A stretch of DNA of 13,317 bases, taken from positions 1-13,317 of the forward strand of contig JAPLWR010000018.1 of NCBI GenBank assembly GCA_026396495.1. Direction: 5' to 3'. Under the pieces are notes generated by a model that searched no databases, was not told where the DNA came from, and was given only the letters and a program-made list of their open reading frames with translations. The first letter of the stretch is position 1. Each line of letters opens with the position of its first letter. Both the position numbers and the translations under genes were made by a program. The DNA is from Candidatus Magasanikiibacteriota bacterium. GTDB taxonomy: Bacteria > Patescibacteriota > Patescibacteriia > Magasanikbacterales > UBA10003. This document shows, piece after piece, positions 6,578-13,317 of this stretch.

Positions 6578-7789
6578 TTATTGATTGATATGTGGGGCAG
6601 CTTCACCAAAATGTTTACAGTTTCTATGGCGCACGATAAAGAAGATAAAAACAAACCCGGCACAGGCTGCTACTATAGAGCTTACAATAAAAGGCAGGTT
6701 TTCACCAAATTTATCCCACAGATAACCAAACACCACGCTGGAAATAAATAAAGCTAAACCATTTAAACCATAATAAATTCCTAAAGCAGTGGCACGAACA
6801 TCTGGATGAACTAAATCTGATAAAAAGGCGCGGGAGACTCCGTCTGTCAAAGCTAAACCAGCTCCATACAAAACAAACAAAACCCAAACAATTCCGTCAC
6901 TAGCCAAGGCAAACCCCAAAGCAGTTAAAGAAAATAAAAAATACCCTAATAATAGCGACAGCTTTCTACCTTTATGATCTGTCCACTTGCCAATTGGCAC
7001 AAATAAAAATGCCGAGACCAAAGTGTAAATCATGTACAACAGAGGCGCAAATTCCTTTGCTATACCTACTTTCTCAGCTTTTAAAAGAAAAAAAGCATAG
7101 GAGGCATTAGCCAAAGCAAAAATAGTGGTGACAATATAAAATAATTTAGAATGTTTTCCTAGTTTTTCCCAAGAAAAACGACGTCTGGGTGTTTCGCCGC
7201 CATCAAGTGAGACGCCCGCTCTCTTTTCCTTAACAAAAAGGATTAAAAGTAAAACAGCAAAAACACCTGGAAAAAAAGAAATCCAAAAAATTGTCCGGTA
7301 ATCATTAGCGTGATTTAAAAGCCACCAAAAAACAAACAAAGAACCCAAGGATCCACCAATGGTATCCATGGTGCGATTAAAACCAAAAGCGCGGCCACGA
7401 TGACGTTGGTCCTGACCAGCAGCAATCAAGGCATCCCTAGGACTTTCTCTAAAACCTTTGCCGGCACGATCAAAAAACCGTAAAAAAATGGCTTGCCAAC
7501 CAGTAGATGCCATAGCAAATAACGGCTTGGTAATAACTGATAAAGAATACCCGAATACTACAAAATCTTTCCTTCGACCCAATCTATCAGATAAATACCC
7601 AGACAATCCTAAGAAAAAAGAAGCTGCTCCTCCGGCAATACCCTCCACAATCCCAATCTCACCTTTAGACAGGCCCAAAACTGCCACCATAAAAAATGGC
7701 AGCATAGGAAAAATCATTTCCGAGGAAATATCGTTCAACATGCTGACCAATCCCAAGGTAATATCATTCCGCGTAAGCTTGAGAGCCAT
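6578..7789 (-). CDS. Major facilitator superfamily transporter
   Basis: This is a hydrophobic protein of 403 residues with about 12 predicted membrane segments, the normal size for a single-unit MFS carrier driven by ion gradients. The first cytoplasmic loop carries motif A as GYLSDRLGRRKD and the second half repeats it as GKWTDHKGRK. A central GKGFRESPRDALIAA stretch is typical of a bacterial MFS subfamily usually annotated only as MFS_1. The substrate cannot be read from the sequence. The ATG at 7789, 5 bases after the valS stop, is preferred; a TTG at 7810 would overlap valS and add seven residues. No ribosome site is visible at either. Its position between valS and tyrS puts a transporter inside a synthetase operon, perhaps only by chance gene packing. 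Confidence 0.88.
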   Translation of the reverse strand: MALKLTRNDITLGLVSMLNDISSEMIFPMLPFFMVAVLGLSKGEIGIVEGIAGGAASFFLGLSGYLSDRLGRRKDFVVFGYSLSVITKPLFAMASTGWQAIFLRFFDRAGKGFRESPRDALIAAGQDQRHRGRAFGFNRTMDTIGGSLGSLFVFWWLLNHANDYRTIFWISFFPGVFAVLLLILFVKEKRAGVSLDGGETPRRRFSWEKLGKHSKLFYIVTTIFALANASYAFFLLKAEKVGIAKEFAPLLYMIYTLVSAFLFVPIGKWTDHKGRKLSLLLGYFLFSLTALGFALASDGIVWVLFVLYGAGLALTDGVSRAFLSDLVHPDVRATALGIYYGLNGLALFISSVVFGYLWDKFGENLPFIVSSIVAACAGFVFIFFIVRHRNCKHFGEAAPHINQ

Positions 7790-7794
7790 AAAAA

Positions 7795-9930
7795 TTAATT
7801 TTGTGGCCAATCTTCAATCATTAAAAATTCTTTTTGTTTGGCCGGAGACATTTGATAAACTGCTTCAGTCACAAAAGGCACAAAAGGATGGAGATATTTA
7901 ATACTAGCCAACCACACTTTAAATAAAACTTGTTGTGTATTAACTTTAGCCTTTTCAGCAGCCCCTTCTGCAAAAGCTGGTTTTATTTCTTCCAAATATT
8001 TGTCACAAAATTCATGCCAAAAAAATTGATAAATTTCTTCAGCTCCTAAATGAAAATCAAAATTATCTAAATGTTTGGTTAATGTTTTTCCCACTTCTTC
8101 TATCCGCACCAAAATTGCTTTATCAGTTGAAGATGCTTTTTCTAAATCAATTTGACCTGGAATAAAATTATCCCCCAAATTCATCATCACAAAACGCGAA
8201 GCATTCCAGATTTTATTGGCAAAATTACGATGAGCTCTAATTTTATCTTCAGAAATTACAATATCATTACCCGCGGAAACGCCAAACACCAAGGCCATCC
8301 GTAGGGCATCGGCACCATAATTTTCTACTACACCCAAGGGATCAATCACGTTGCCTTTTGATTTAGACATTTTTTGTCGGTCTTTGTCACGAACTAGTCC
8401 ATGTAAATAAACATGTTTGAAAGGAACTTCGCCCGTAACATACAAACCCAACATAATCATTCTAGCTACCCAGAAAAACAAAATATCCCAACCAGTTTCC
8501 ATTACAGTTGTGGGATAAAATTTCTCAAAATCACCTGTAGTCTTTAAAGTAGCAAAAGGCCACTGGCCAGAAGAAAACCAAGTATCAAACACATCTGTTT
8601 CTTGTGCCCAACCTTCCTCTGTTGGTGCAACCTCACCCACATAAATTTCCTCTCCCTTATACCACACAGGAATTCTAATACCCCAAACAATCTGACGAGA
8701 AACATTCCAATCACGAATATTTTCTAACCAATGAAAAAATATTTTTTCAAATCTTTCTGTTACAAACTTTACTTCGCCCTTTCTCACAGCTTCCATGGCT
8801 TTGGCTGCCAAAGGTTTCATTTTAATAAACCACTGAGGCAACACTCTGGGTTCTAAAACATTAGAACATTTGTAACAAGTGGCCACACTATGTTTATAGG
8901 TAGGATCAATTTTTACCATTAATCCGGCCTTTTCCATATCTTCAGCAATCACTTTTCTAGCTTCAGCAATTTTTAATCCATGATACTTTTTAGCTGCTTC
9001 ATTATCAGGGAAATGTTTTAACAAATCTAATTTTCCAAATTGATCAATAACAATCATTGGTCCGGGAATTTCATTTTTATGTCTCTGCCAAATATCATAG
9101 TCAATTGGATCATGGGCTGGCGTAACTTTAACCGCGCCGGTTCCAAAAGCGGGATCGACAGCTTCATCAGCAATAACTTTTATTTTAGTCTTACCAATTA
9201 AAGTATCAACTTCTACTTCTTTACCAATATATTGCTGATAACGCTCATCATCAGGATGCACCGCAATAGCAGTATCACCAAATTTTGTTTCTAATCTAAC
9301 CGTAGCTAAAGTAATTGGTCCGTACTTTATAAAATATAAAGGATCTTCCTTTTCTTCATGTTTAACTTCCAAATCAGATAAAGTGGTTTGATGTTTCACA
9401 CACCAATTAACAATTCTTTCGCCGCGATAGGCCAAACCGTCATCATACATTTTTTTAAAAGTTTGGTTAACAATTTTAACAATTCCAGGATCTAGAGCAA
9501 ATCTTTCTTTTGACCAATCACAAGAGGCACCCAAACGACGTAATTGCCCTTCCATCACTGCTTTATTAGTTTGGGTAAAATCCCAAATTTCTTGATACAA
9601 CTCTTCACGAGGAATAGTAAACCAGTTACGACCTTCTTTTTCTAATTTTTTTTGATAAACAACTTGAGTTTCAAACCCAGCATGATCAGCACCTGGCAAC
9701 CAAAGGGTTGACTGACCTTTCATCCTATGAAAGCGCACCATAATATCTTCCAAGGTCACAAAAACGGCATGGCCAACATGCAAAGATCCATTAGAATTAG
9801 GTGGGGGCATAATTACACAAAAAGGTTCCCCTTTGCCATCTTTAGACGGAGAAAAATTGCCACTGGCTTCCCACTGTTTATATATTTCTAATTCAAATTC
9901 TTCCGGTTTGAAAACTTTTGGTAAATCCAT
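7795..9930 (-). CDS. valS: Valyl-tRNA synthetase (short form)
   Basis: This class I synthetase charges tRNA-Val and edits mischarged threonine. The 711 residues include MPPPNSNGSLHVGH (HIGH motif at 51-54), the CP1 editing domain (about 200-330, with TVRLETKFGDTAIAVHP and GTGAVKVTPAHD), FDTWFSSGQWPF (448-459) and KMSKSKGN (520-527), then a helical anticodon-binding domain. A CxxC pair (C352, C355) near the end of the insert may bind zinc. It is about 240 residues shorter than the E. coli enzyme and lacks the C-terminal coiled-coil arm, as often in reduced genomes. It is the first gene of the operon, just behind a good promoter (9954-9982) with a leader of about 17 bases and no Shine-Dalgarno sequence. 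Confidence 0.96.
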   Translation of the reverse strand: MDLPKVFKPEEFELEIYKQWEASGNFSPSKDGKGEPFCVIMPPPNSNGSLHVGHAVFVTLEDIMVRFHRMKGQSTLWLPGADHAGFETQVVYQKKLEKEGRNWFTIPREELYQEIWDFTQTNKAVMEGQLRRLGASCDWSKERFALDPGIVKIVNQTFKKMYDDGLAYRGERIVNWCVKHQTTLSDLEVKHEEKEDPLYFIKYGPITLATVRLETKFGDTAIAVHPDDERYQQYIGKEVEVDTLIGKTKIKVIADEAVDPAFGTGAVKVTPAHDPIDYDIWQRHKNEIPGPMIVIDQFGKLDLLKHFPDNEAAKKYHGLKIAEARKVIAEDMEKAGLMVKIDPTYKHSVATCYKCSNVLEPRVLPQWFIKMKPLAAKAMEAVRKGEVKFVTERFEKIFFHWLENIRDWNVSRQIVWGIRIPVWYKGEEIYVGEVAPTEEGWAQETDVFDTWFSSGQWPFATLKTTGDFEKFYPTTVMETGWDILFFWVARMIMLGLYVTGEVPFKHVYLHGLVRDKDRQKMSKSKGNVIDPLGVVENYGADALRMALVFGVSAGNDIVISEDKIRAHRNFANKIWNASRFVMMNLGDNFIPGQIDLEKASSTDKAILVRIEEVGKTLTKHLDNFDFHLGAEEIYQFFWHEFCDKYLEEIKPAFAEGAAEKAKVNTQQVLFKVWLASIKYLHPFVPFVTEAVYQMSPAKQKEFLMIEDWPQN

Positions 9931-9953
9931 AAAATGATAATTATTGTCTCTTT

Positions 9954-9982
9954 ATTCTAACTTAAAAAGAGGTTTTAGGCAA
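9954..9982 (-). promoter_or_regulatory. Predicted promoter of the valS-MFS-tyrS-argS operon
   Basis: On the minus strand TTGCCT (9977-9982) and TAGAAT (9954-9959) are separated by exactly 17 bases, close to the sigma-70 consensus. Transcription would start near 9947, about 17 bases before the valS start. It lies directly after the terminator of the preceding cassette. No operator or T-box-like structure is seen in the short leader. Confidence 0.65.
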
Positions 9983-9985
9983 GAT

Positions 9986-10013
9986 AATAAAAAGCCCCGT
10001 AGTTTTACGGGGC
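9986..10013 (-). terminator. Intrinsic terminator of the small membrane-protein cassette
   Basis: Reading the minus strand, an eight-base GC-rich perfect stem (10006-10013 with 9994-10001) around a four-base loop is followed by TTTTTATT. It starts 10 bases after the stop of the 44-residue protein and separates this cassette from valS. Confidence 0.9.
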
Positions 10014-10022
10014 GGAAAGTGA

Positions 10023-10157
10023 CTAGTTAATGGTAAAAGGAAAGATGATGAGACAAAGAACAGCCAGGAGACAAAAAACACCCGCGTTAACGGTGGCTTT
10101 CTTCTTGAGTATACCGTGCAACTCCCAAACAAAATATTCTCTGGAGTTCTTCTTCAT
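10023..10157 (-). CDS. Small single-span membrane protein, unknown
   Basis: The predicted protein of 44 residues starts MKKNSREYFVW, is basic in its first half and ends in one hydrophobic segment (about residues 24-42), suggesting a tail-anchored or small integral membrane protein. The ATG at 10157 overlaps the TGA stop of the upstream gene as ATGA, a common arrangement for translational coupling. A longer version of 62 residues would start further into the upstream gene with no better signal. The intrinsic terminator follows ten bases after the stop, which supports this as the last gene of a real two-gene cassette. No family is recognised. An alternative is that a frameshift split one longer membrane protein, but the exact ATGA overlap argues for two. 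Confidence 0.5.
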   Translation of the reverse strand: MKKNSREYFVWELHGILKKKATVNAGVFCLLAVLCLIIFPFTIN

Positions 10158-10435
10158 ATTAAAGGGGGTGGATAGAAAAGTTTCCAAAATGGCCAAAGCC
10201 ACTTGCCCCAAAGGTTACTCACTATTTCCTTCTCAAAAGTAACAGTAAACCCGGCCAAAGCCCAAGCCCCTAGAGAGACACAAAAAACTGGAACGCCGAC
10301 AAACAGAAACTGCTTCATAAAAACATCATTAAAGATGTTTTTGGCTCTAGCTTGAGGGCTAAACAACATGAGTAGCCCCATCAAAACTGAAGAGAAACTA
10401 AAAAGCAGAGTCCCCATGACCACAATATTTATCAT
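10154..10435 (-). CDS. Small two-span membrane protein, unknown
   Basis: This 93-residue protein has two hydrophobic segments (about residues 3-26 and 41-65) separated by a short loop with basic residues (QARAKN), then an aromatic, tryptophan-rich tail ending in YPPPLI. The ATG at 10435 has an AAGGA-type ribosome site about ten bases upstream, and a well-formed promoter lies at 10465-10493, so expression is well supported. Its last codons overlap the next gene by four bases (ATGA). No homologous family is recognised. The size, two spans and pairing with a second tiny membrane protein allow a small complex such as a holin-like, regulatory or toxin-related pair, but nothing in the sequence decides this. 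Confidence 0.65.
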   Translation of the reverse strand: MINIVVMGTLLFSFSSVLMGLLMLFSPQARAKNIFNDVFMKQFLFVGVPVFCVSLGAWALAGFTVTFEKEIVSNLWGKWLWPFWKLFYPPPLI

Positions 10436-10464
10436 CTCTTTATCCTTTTAAAAGAACTGAAATC

Positions 10465-10493
10465 ATCCTAATACACCTTGACTTTTTGGTCAA
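10465..10493 (-). promoter_or_regulatory. Predicted promoter of the small membrane-protein cassette
   Basis: On the minus strand TTGACC (10488-10493) and TAGGAT (10465-10470) are separated by 17 bases. The -35 box is half of an inverted pair TTGAC/GTCAA (10478-10482 with 10489-10493), which could also be a small operator. The start codon lies 29 bases beyond the -10 box. Confidence 0.6.
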
Positions 10494-10510
10494 TCCCAAG
10501 CTCACCCCAT

Positions 10511-10539
10511 TTGACAAGTCTCTTTTTCTATCATAAGAT
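10511..10539 (+). promoter_or_regulatory. Predicted promoter of the DHH-family gene
   Basis: A perfect TTGACA -35 box (10511-10516) and TAAGAT (10534-10539) are 17 bases apart. Transcription would start near 10546, only about ten bases before the ATG at 10556, giving an almost leaderless mRNA. Its position excludes the upstream ATG at 10478 as the real start of the gene. Confidence 0.7.
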
Positions 10540-10555
10540 AACCTATTCTACAAGT

Positions 10556-11692
10556 ATGGCACTAGAAAGGGAAAAACAACTAATGGAGGCAATCAACCAA
10601 AGCCGCCACATTTTGGTGGTGTTTAGGCACGACTCAGGAGATGGCTTGGCCTCTGCTTTGGCCTTAAAAGTTTTACTTACAAAACTCAACAAAGAAGCAG
10701 AGATAGTCAGTCCAGGAAACCCACCCACCAAACTTTTTGATTTTTTACCAGGATTTTCAGATATTAGAGCTGAATTATCCCCTCTTCAAAAGTTTATTAT
10801 CAAAGTAGATCTAACCAAAAATAAGTTAGCGTCTCTGAGTTATGACGTTAAAAATGATAATTTATTTATTTACATTACTCCCAAAACTGGCCTCATCAAT
10901 CATGAAGCAATTAAAACCGCAGCCACAGATCTAAAGTTTGACCTAATCATTACTTTAGATTGTCCTGATTTGCTAGGCTTGGGAGCGCTGTATCAAAACA
11001 ACACCGACCTATTTACAAAAGTTCCCATTATTAATATTGATCATAATCCAGCCAATGAAAATTTTGGTTCAATTAATTGGGTAGATATTTCTGCTTTGGC
11101 CAGCGCCGAAATTATTTTTGAATTATTACAAAAAACCTGGCCTGATTTAATCAACCCAGAAATGGCCACTTTATTACTTACTGGTTTAATCGTCAAAACT
11201 CAGAGCTTCCGCGCAGCTAATATTAACGGACGCACTTTACAAAATGCCAGTAAATTAGTAAACATGGGGGCCGATAGAGAAAAAATTGTCCAGAATTTAT
11301 ACCGCCGTCGTACGCTACCCACATTAAAATTATGGGGCAAGGCTTTGGCCAATTTAAAAAACGATAATCAAAATGGTTTGGTTTGGACCACACTTACTAA
11401 AGAAGAATTTATCACTTCTGGTGCCCAGCCAATAGAACTAGAAGAGGTTATCGAAGAATTAATTTCTAATGCGCCAGAAGCTAAAATTATTGTCTTGGTT
11501 TATGAAACAGAGGCGGGAGTAGAAATAATTGTTTCTAGCCAAGCGCATTTAGATCTTAAAGAATTATTGCGTTCTTTTAATCCAGAAGGTGTTAGAGAAA
11601 AAGTAAAAATTAAAATGGATAACATCAGTTTGGGAGAGGCGGAACAAAAAATTATAGAAAAGATACAAACAGAGCTTTTAAAAAATAGATAA
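10556..11692 (+). CDS. DHH-family phosphoesterase-like protein with degenerate active site (NrnA/RecJ-like)
   Basis: The 378-residue protein has the layout of DHH phosphoesterases (NrnA-type oligoribonuclease or nucleotide phosphatase). Motif I appears as HDSGDGLASALAL (residues 25-37), motif II as TLDCPDLLGLG (133-143), motif III as NIDHNPANENFG (160-171) and motif IV as GLIVKTQSF (210-218), followed by a DHHA1-like C-terminal region. Several metal ligands differ from the classical form: the first aspartate of DGDA is S27, DHH reads D162-H163-N164, and the aspartate of DTG is K214 with the glycine as Q216. The C-terminal GGHxxAAG handle is not visible. D29 and D135 remain. It may have changed chemistry, or bind nucleotides or nucleic acid without cleaving. 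The start at 10556 is fixed by the promoter immediately upstream. The gene ends 5 bases from the convergent metallopeptidase gene, with no terminator hairpin seen. Confidence 0.8.
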   Translation: MALEREKQLMEAINQSRHILVVFRHDSGDGLASALALKVLLTKLNKEAEIVSPGNPPTKLFDFLPGFSDIRAELSPLQKFIIKVDLTKNKLASLSYDVKNDNLFIYITPKTGLINHEAIKTAATDLKFDLIITLDCPDLLGLGALYQNNTDLFTKVPIINIDHNPANENFGSINWVDISALASAEIIFELLQKTWPDLINPEMATLLLTGLIVKTQSFRAANINGRTLQNASKLVNMGADREKIVQNLYRRRTLPTLKLWGKALANLKNDNQNGLVWTTLTKEEFITSGAQPIELEEVIEELISNAPEAKIIVLVYETEAGVEIIVSSQAHLDLKELLRSFNPEGVREKVKIKMDNISLGEAEQKIIEKIQTELLKNR

Positions 11693-11697
11693 AAAAA

Positions 11698-12588
11698 TTA
11701 CCCTTCTAAAATCTTCTGCCCTATCTCTCGTCTCTTCTCACTATCTTTTTCCCTAAAATAGTCACCTACTAAGGAACTATTTTTTTCATTTAGCTTAGAT
11801 AAAATCTTAAAAGAATACCTGCCAAAAATTTGTTCCAAATCTTTAAGAAAATCAAGTTTACCACCCTTAAGATAGCTTGTTTTAAATTCTCTCCAAACTT
11901 CTTCAAATGTCATGCCTCTGACTTCAGCCACGCCTTTAATAATTGCATCCAAAACAATTATATAATCATCATAAAAACTAAAATCTTCTTCAAACATTCC
12001 CACTCCGGACTCTACCAAAAACTTCGTCAAATCACCTAACCTTTTTCCATCTTCCTTATCCAAAACATCATGATTTCTTAAAAGAATCTGCCAACTCATC
12101 TTTTGAACCACTGCTTCATTTAAGCCCACAAAAGAGGCCTGTTTAGTTCTGTCATTATAATTCTGAAATCCACCCCTGCGTTCATCTAATCCTCTATCCT
12201 CAATGAATAAAGTTGTCTCACTGGCAGCGTGGACCATTTCATGCGACAAGGTGGATAAAAAAGCATAACGTTTTCGTAATTGCGGTATTTGTTTAAAAAA
12301 TATTCTCCTGGTCTGGGCAATGTATTTATCCCTTTTCTGTTTTTGAGCTAAGTTAACCGGATGATCTTCTGTTTTTGTCTCATCTAATGGATATAAATCC
12401 AAAGAAGTTTCAATGACGACCCCCTCTATACCTTCCCATTCCGCTTCCAAAATGTTCTGAGCCATTTCCTCTTCTTGTTTGTCTAACCACATTGATGCAT
12501 GATGTTCCCTTTCACCTAAAAAATCCTGTTTTAAAAAAACAGAATGATGAATGGCAAAATATAATCCATGGGAACGAGCAGATTTCAT
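11698..12588 (-). CDS. Zincin-like metallopeptidase (HEMVH), possibly the C-terminal part of a frameshifted gene
   Basis: From ATG 12588 the protein has 296 residues. The zincin motif HEMVH (residues 116-120) follows a helical lead-in FLSTLS, and a glutamate in GLNEAVVQ (E158) is a good third zinc ligand, as in gluzincin-type enzymes. No signal peptide or membrane segment is seen, so it appears cytoplasmic, and the substrate is unknown. The frame is open upstream to a TTG at 12627, overlapping the stop of the 78-residue ORF. The residues in that overlap (SHEKFKK) read as a plausible continuation of that ORF, so the two may be one protein separated by a +1 shift at GCA-TGA-A. Neither possible start has a Shine-Dalgarno sequence. 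The C-terminal half (about 160-296) is charged and helical without known motifs. Confidence 0.72.
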   Translation of the reverse strand: MKSARSHGLYFAIHHSVFLKQDFLGEREHHASMWLDKQEEEMAQNILEAEWEGIEGVVIETSLDLYPLDETKTEDHPVNLAQKQKRDKYIAQTRRIFFKQIPQLRKRYAFLSTLSHEMVHAASETTLFIEDRGLDERRGGFQNYNDRTKQASFVGLNEAVVQKMSWQILLRNHDVLDKEDGKRLGDLTKFLVESGVGMFEEDFSFYDDYIIVLDAIIKGVAEVRGMTFEEVWREFKTSYLKGGKLDFLKDLEQIFGRYSFKILSKLNEKNSSLVGDYFREKDSEKRREIGQKILEG

Positions 12589-12601
12589 TTTTTTAAATTT
12601 T

Positions 12602-12838
12602 TCATGCGACTGGTTCAAACGTCTCAAAATTCTCTACACCCAAATCAACAAATTCAGCCGCCAAAAAACTATTTAACAAAATAATGTCTCTCTGTTGTTC
12701 TGGAGTTTTTTCAAATTCCTGTTCTTTAGGTTTGAGGCCTTCCTTTTTTAAACGCTCGGCTCTAGCCACAAACCTTTTAGCCTCTTTTGGGGTAACTCTG
12801 TCTAATCCCTGAATAAAGGTTGGTCTCCCTTCTGACAT
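12602..12838 (-). CDS. Small charged helical protein, possible N-terminal part of the zincin
   Basis: This 78-residue, strongly charged, predicted helical sequence (MSEGRPTFIQGLDRV, then lysine/glutamate-rich to residue 50) ends in GVENFETFEPVA. In metallopeptidase-like proteins of this kind that I recall from CPR genomes, a stretch of the form LG-x-x-x-F-x-P-I/V precedes the catalytic part in the same chain, so this ORF looks like the missing N-terminus of the downstream gene. The stop TGA (12604-12602) is followed in the +1 frame by codons for E-K-F-K-K, joining smoothly. If the break is natural, this may be a recoding event or a decayed gene; if it is a sequencing error, the product would be about 380 residues. 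A weak promoter candidate (TTGTGC-N17-CATAAT, minus strand, 12856-12884) precedes it. Confidence 0.6.
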   Translation of the reverse strand: MSEGRPTFIQGLDRVTPKEAKRFVARAERLKKEGLKPKEQEFEKTPEQQRDIILLNSFLAAEFVDLGVENFETFEPVA

Positions 12839-12855
12839 AAAACAATAAAATAGTA

Positions 12856-12884
12856 ATTATGGCTTCATCAACAATATAGCACAA
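12856..12884 (-). promoter_or_regulatory. Possible promoter of the zincin gene
   Basis: On the minus strand TTGTGC (12879-12884) and CATAAT (12856-12861) are separated by 17 bases. Each differs from consensus at two or fewer strong positions, and transcription would begin about ten bases before the ATG at 12838. The surrounding region is very AT-rich, so a chance match is possible. Confidence 0.35.
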
Positions 12885-12958
12885 AAAAATAGGAATATCC
12901 AAGGCGTTAAAATTATCAATCTTAAATTACATCACAACCAATAGAGCTTTTCTTAATT

Positions 12959-12991
12959 AAAAAATCCGCCGTTGAAACAATCTCCGGCGGA
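12959..12991 (-). terminator. Intrinsic terminator of the GC-rich right-edge gene
   Basis: Reading the minus strand, TCCGCCG (12991-12985) pairs perfectly with CGGCGGA (12971-12965) around a 13-base loop, followed by six T. It lies 28 bases after the stop of the ORF at 13020-13313 and shows that this ORF belongs to a real transcript. Confidence 0.88.
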
Positions 12992-13019
12992 GCAAAAGTT
13001 CATCTACCAACCATTGGTG

Positions 13020-13313
13020 TTAACCAACGGACTTGAGGATGATCACGGCTTCGAGTTGGCCTCGAATACCCGCAACCTTTCTCAGGTAGACGTTGCCCTC
13101 TTCCAGCTGAATGACCAGAGACACGACGGCATCGTTCTTAACGAACCTTGCCAACGCAATCTCCACATCATTCTGATCCGGCCCCACCACGATTTCCCCG
13201 TGACGAGGCAGGATGAAAGCCAGGCTAACGCACGTCCGGTTGACCCTCCGATTGTCCACCCAGTAGTGGCGACTCTCGGGATCAAGACGCAGAGTGAAGT
13301 CGCCGAAGTTCAT
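13020..13313 (-). CDS. GC-rich small hypothetical protein (start may lie outside window)
   Basis: A 97-residue ORF starts at ATG 13313, four bases from the right edge, so an earlier start cannot be excluded. The product (beginning MNFGDFTLRLDPESRHYW, later VEIALARFVKNDAVVSLVIQ) alternates charged and hydrophobic residues in a pattern expected of a small beta-rich soluble domain, with no signal peptide, membrane segment or cysteine pair. No family is recognised. I counted roughly 55% GC here, against about 30-45% in sampled stretches of the synthetase and kinase genes, so codon use differs strongly from the neighbours. An intrinsic terminator follows 28 bases after the stop. The composition suggests recent transfer or strong codon selection. 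Confidence 0.65.
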   Translation of the reverse strand: MNFGDFTLRLDPESRHYWVDNRRVNRTCVSLAFILPRHGEIVVGPDQNDVEIALARFVKNDAVVSLVIQLEEGNVYLRKVAGIRGQLEAVIILKSVG

Positions 13314-13317
13314 CTTC

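Noticed and set aside
9931-9953. T-box or amino-acid riboswitch before valS
   Set aside because: The leader is only about 17 bases from the predicted transcription start, too short for such an element.
10478-10555. Upstream start of the DHH gene
   Set aside because: A consensus promoter at 10511-10539 lies inside this extension, so the mRNA would begin after the upstream ATG.
12602-12604. UGA read as glycine (alternative code)
   Set aside because: Read-through in the same frame does not lead into the zincin frame, and TGA ends other intact genes such as the PP2C phosphatase.

Overview
The window looks like a compact, AT-rich genome segment from a Candidate Phyla Radiation (Patescibacteria) type bacterium. 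This is inferred from the small streamlined genes, the shortened aminoacyl-tRNA synthetases, the many genes without a visible Shine-Dalgarno sequence and the uncharacterised small proteins; no rRNA marker is present to confirm it. TGA serves as an ordinary stop codon (for example for the phosphatase at 1758-2591), so the UGA=Gly code of some CPR lineages does not apply.

Left part (1-3567), all on the minus strand: a Nudix-fold winged-helix regulator of NrtR type (2817-3497), a 225-base intergenic region with two operator-like palindromes and a potentially structured leader, a PP2C-type phosphatase (1758-2591), and a serine/threonine-kinase-like protein with a zinc ribbon and a long beta-rich C-terminal region (1755 to the left edge, incomplete). 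The same palindrome, AGTGTA-N5-TACACT-like, lies over the regulator's own start region. This suggests a small regulon in which the regulator controls itself and the phosphatase/kinase pair. The pair resembles the PP2C-kinase part of TerY-P signalling modules.

Middle (3568-9990), minus strand: a probable operon valS - MFS transporter - tyrS - argS, read from a good promoter at 9954-9982. The first three genes are 5 and 18 bases apart. tyrS and argS are separated by a striking 67-base near-perfect hairpin.

Right part (9986-13317): a cassette of two overlapping small membrane-protein genes with its own promoter and intrinsic terminator (minus strand); a divergent DHH-family phosphoesterase-like gene on the plus strand with degenerate catalytic motifs; a convergent HExxH metallopeptidase-like gene whose N-terminal part seems to lie in another frame (possible +1 frameshift); and, at the right edge, a GC-rich (about 55%) small ORF with its own terminator that differs strongly in composition from the rest.

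No tRNA, rRNA, CRISPR array, insertion sequence or transposase was seen. The most interesting signal is the putative Nudix-regulator/operator/kinase-phosphatase circuit at the left, followed by the tyrS-argS hairpin and the frameshifted zincin.
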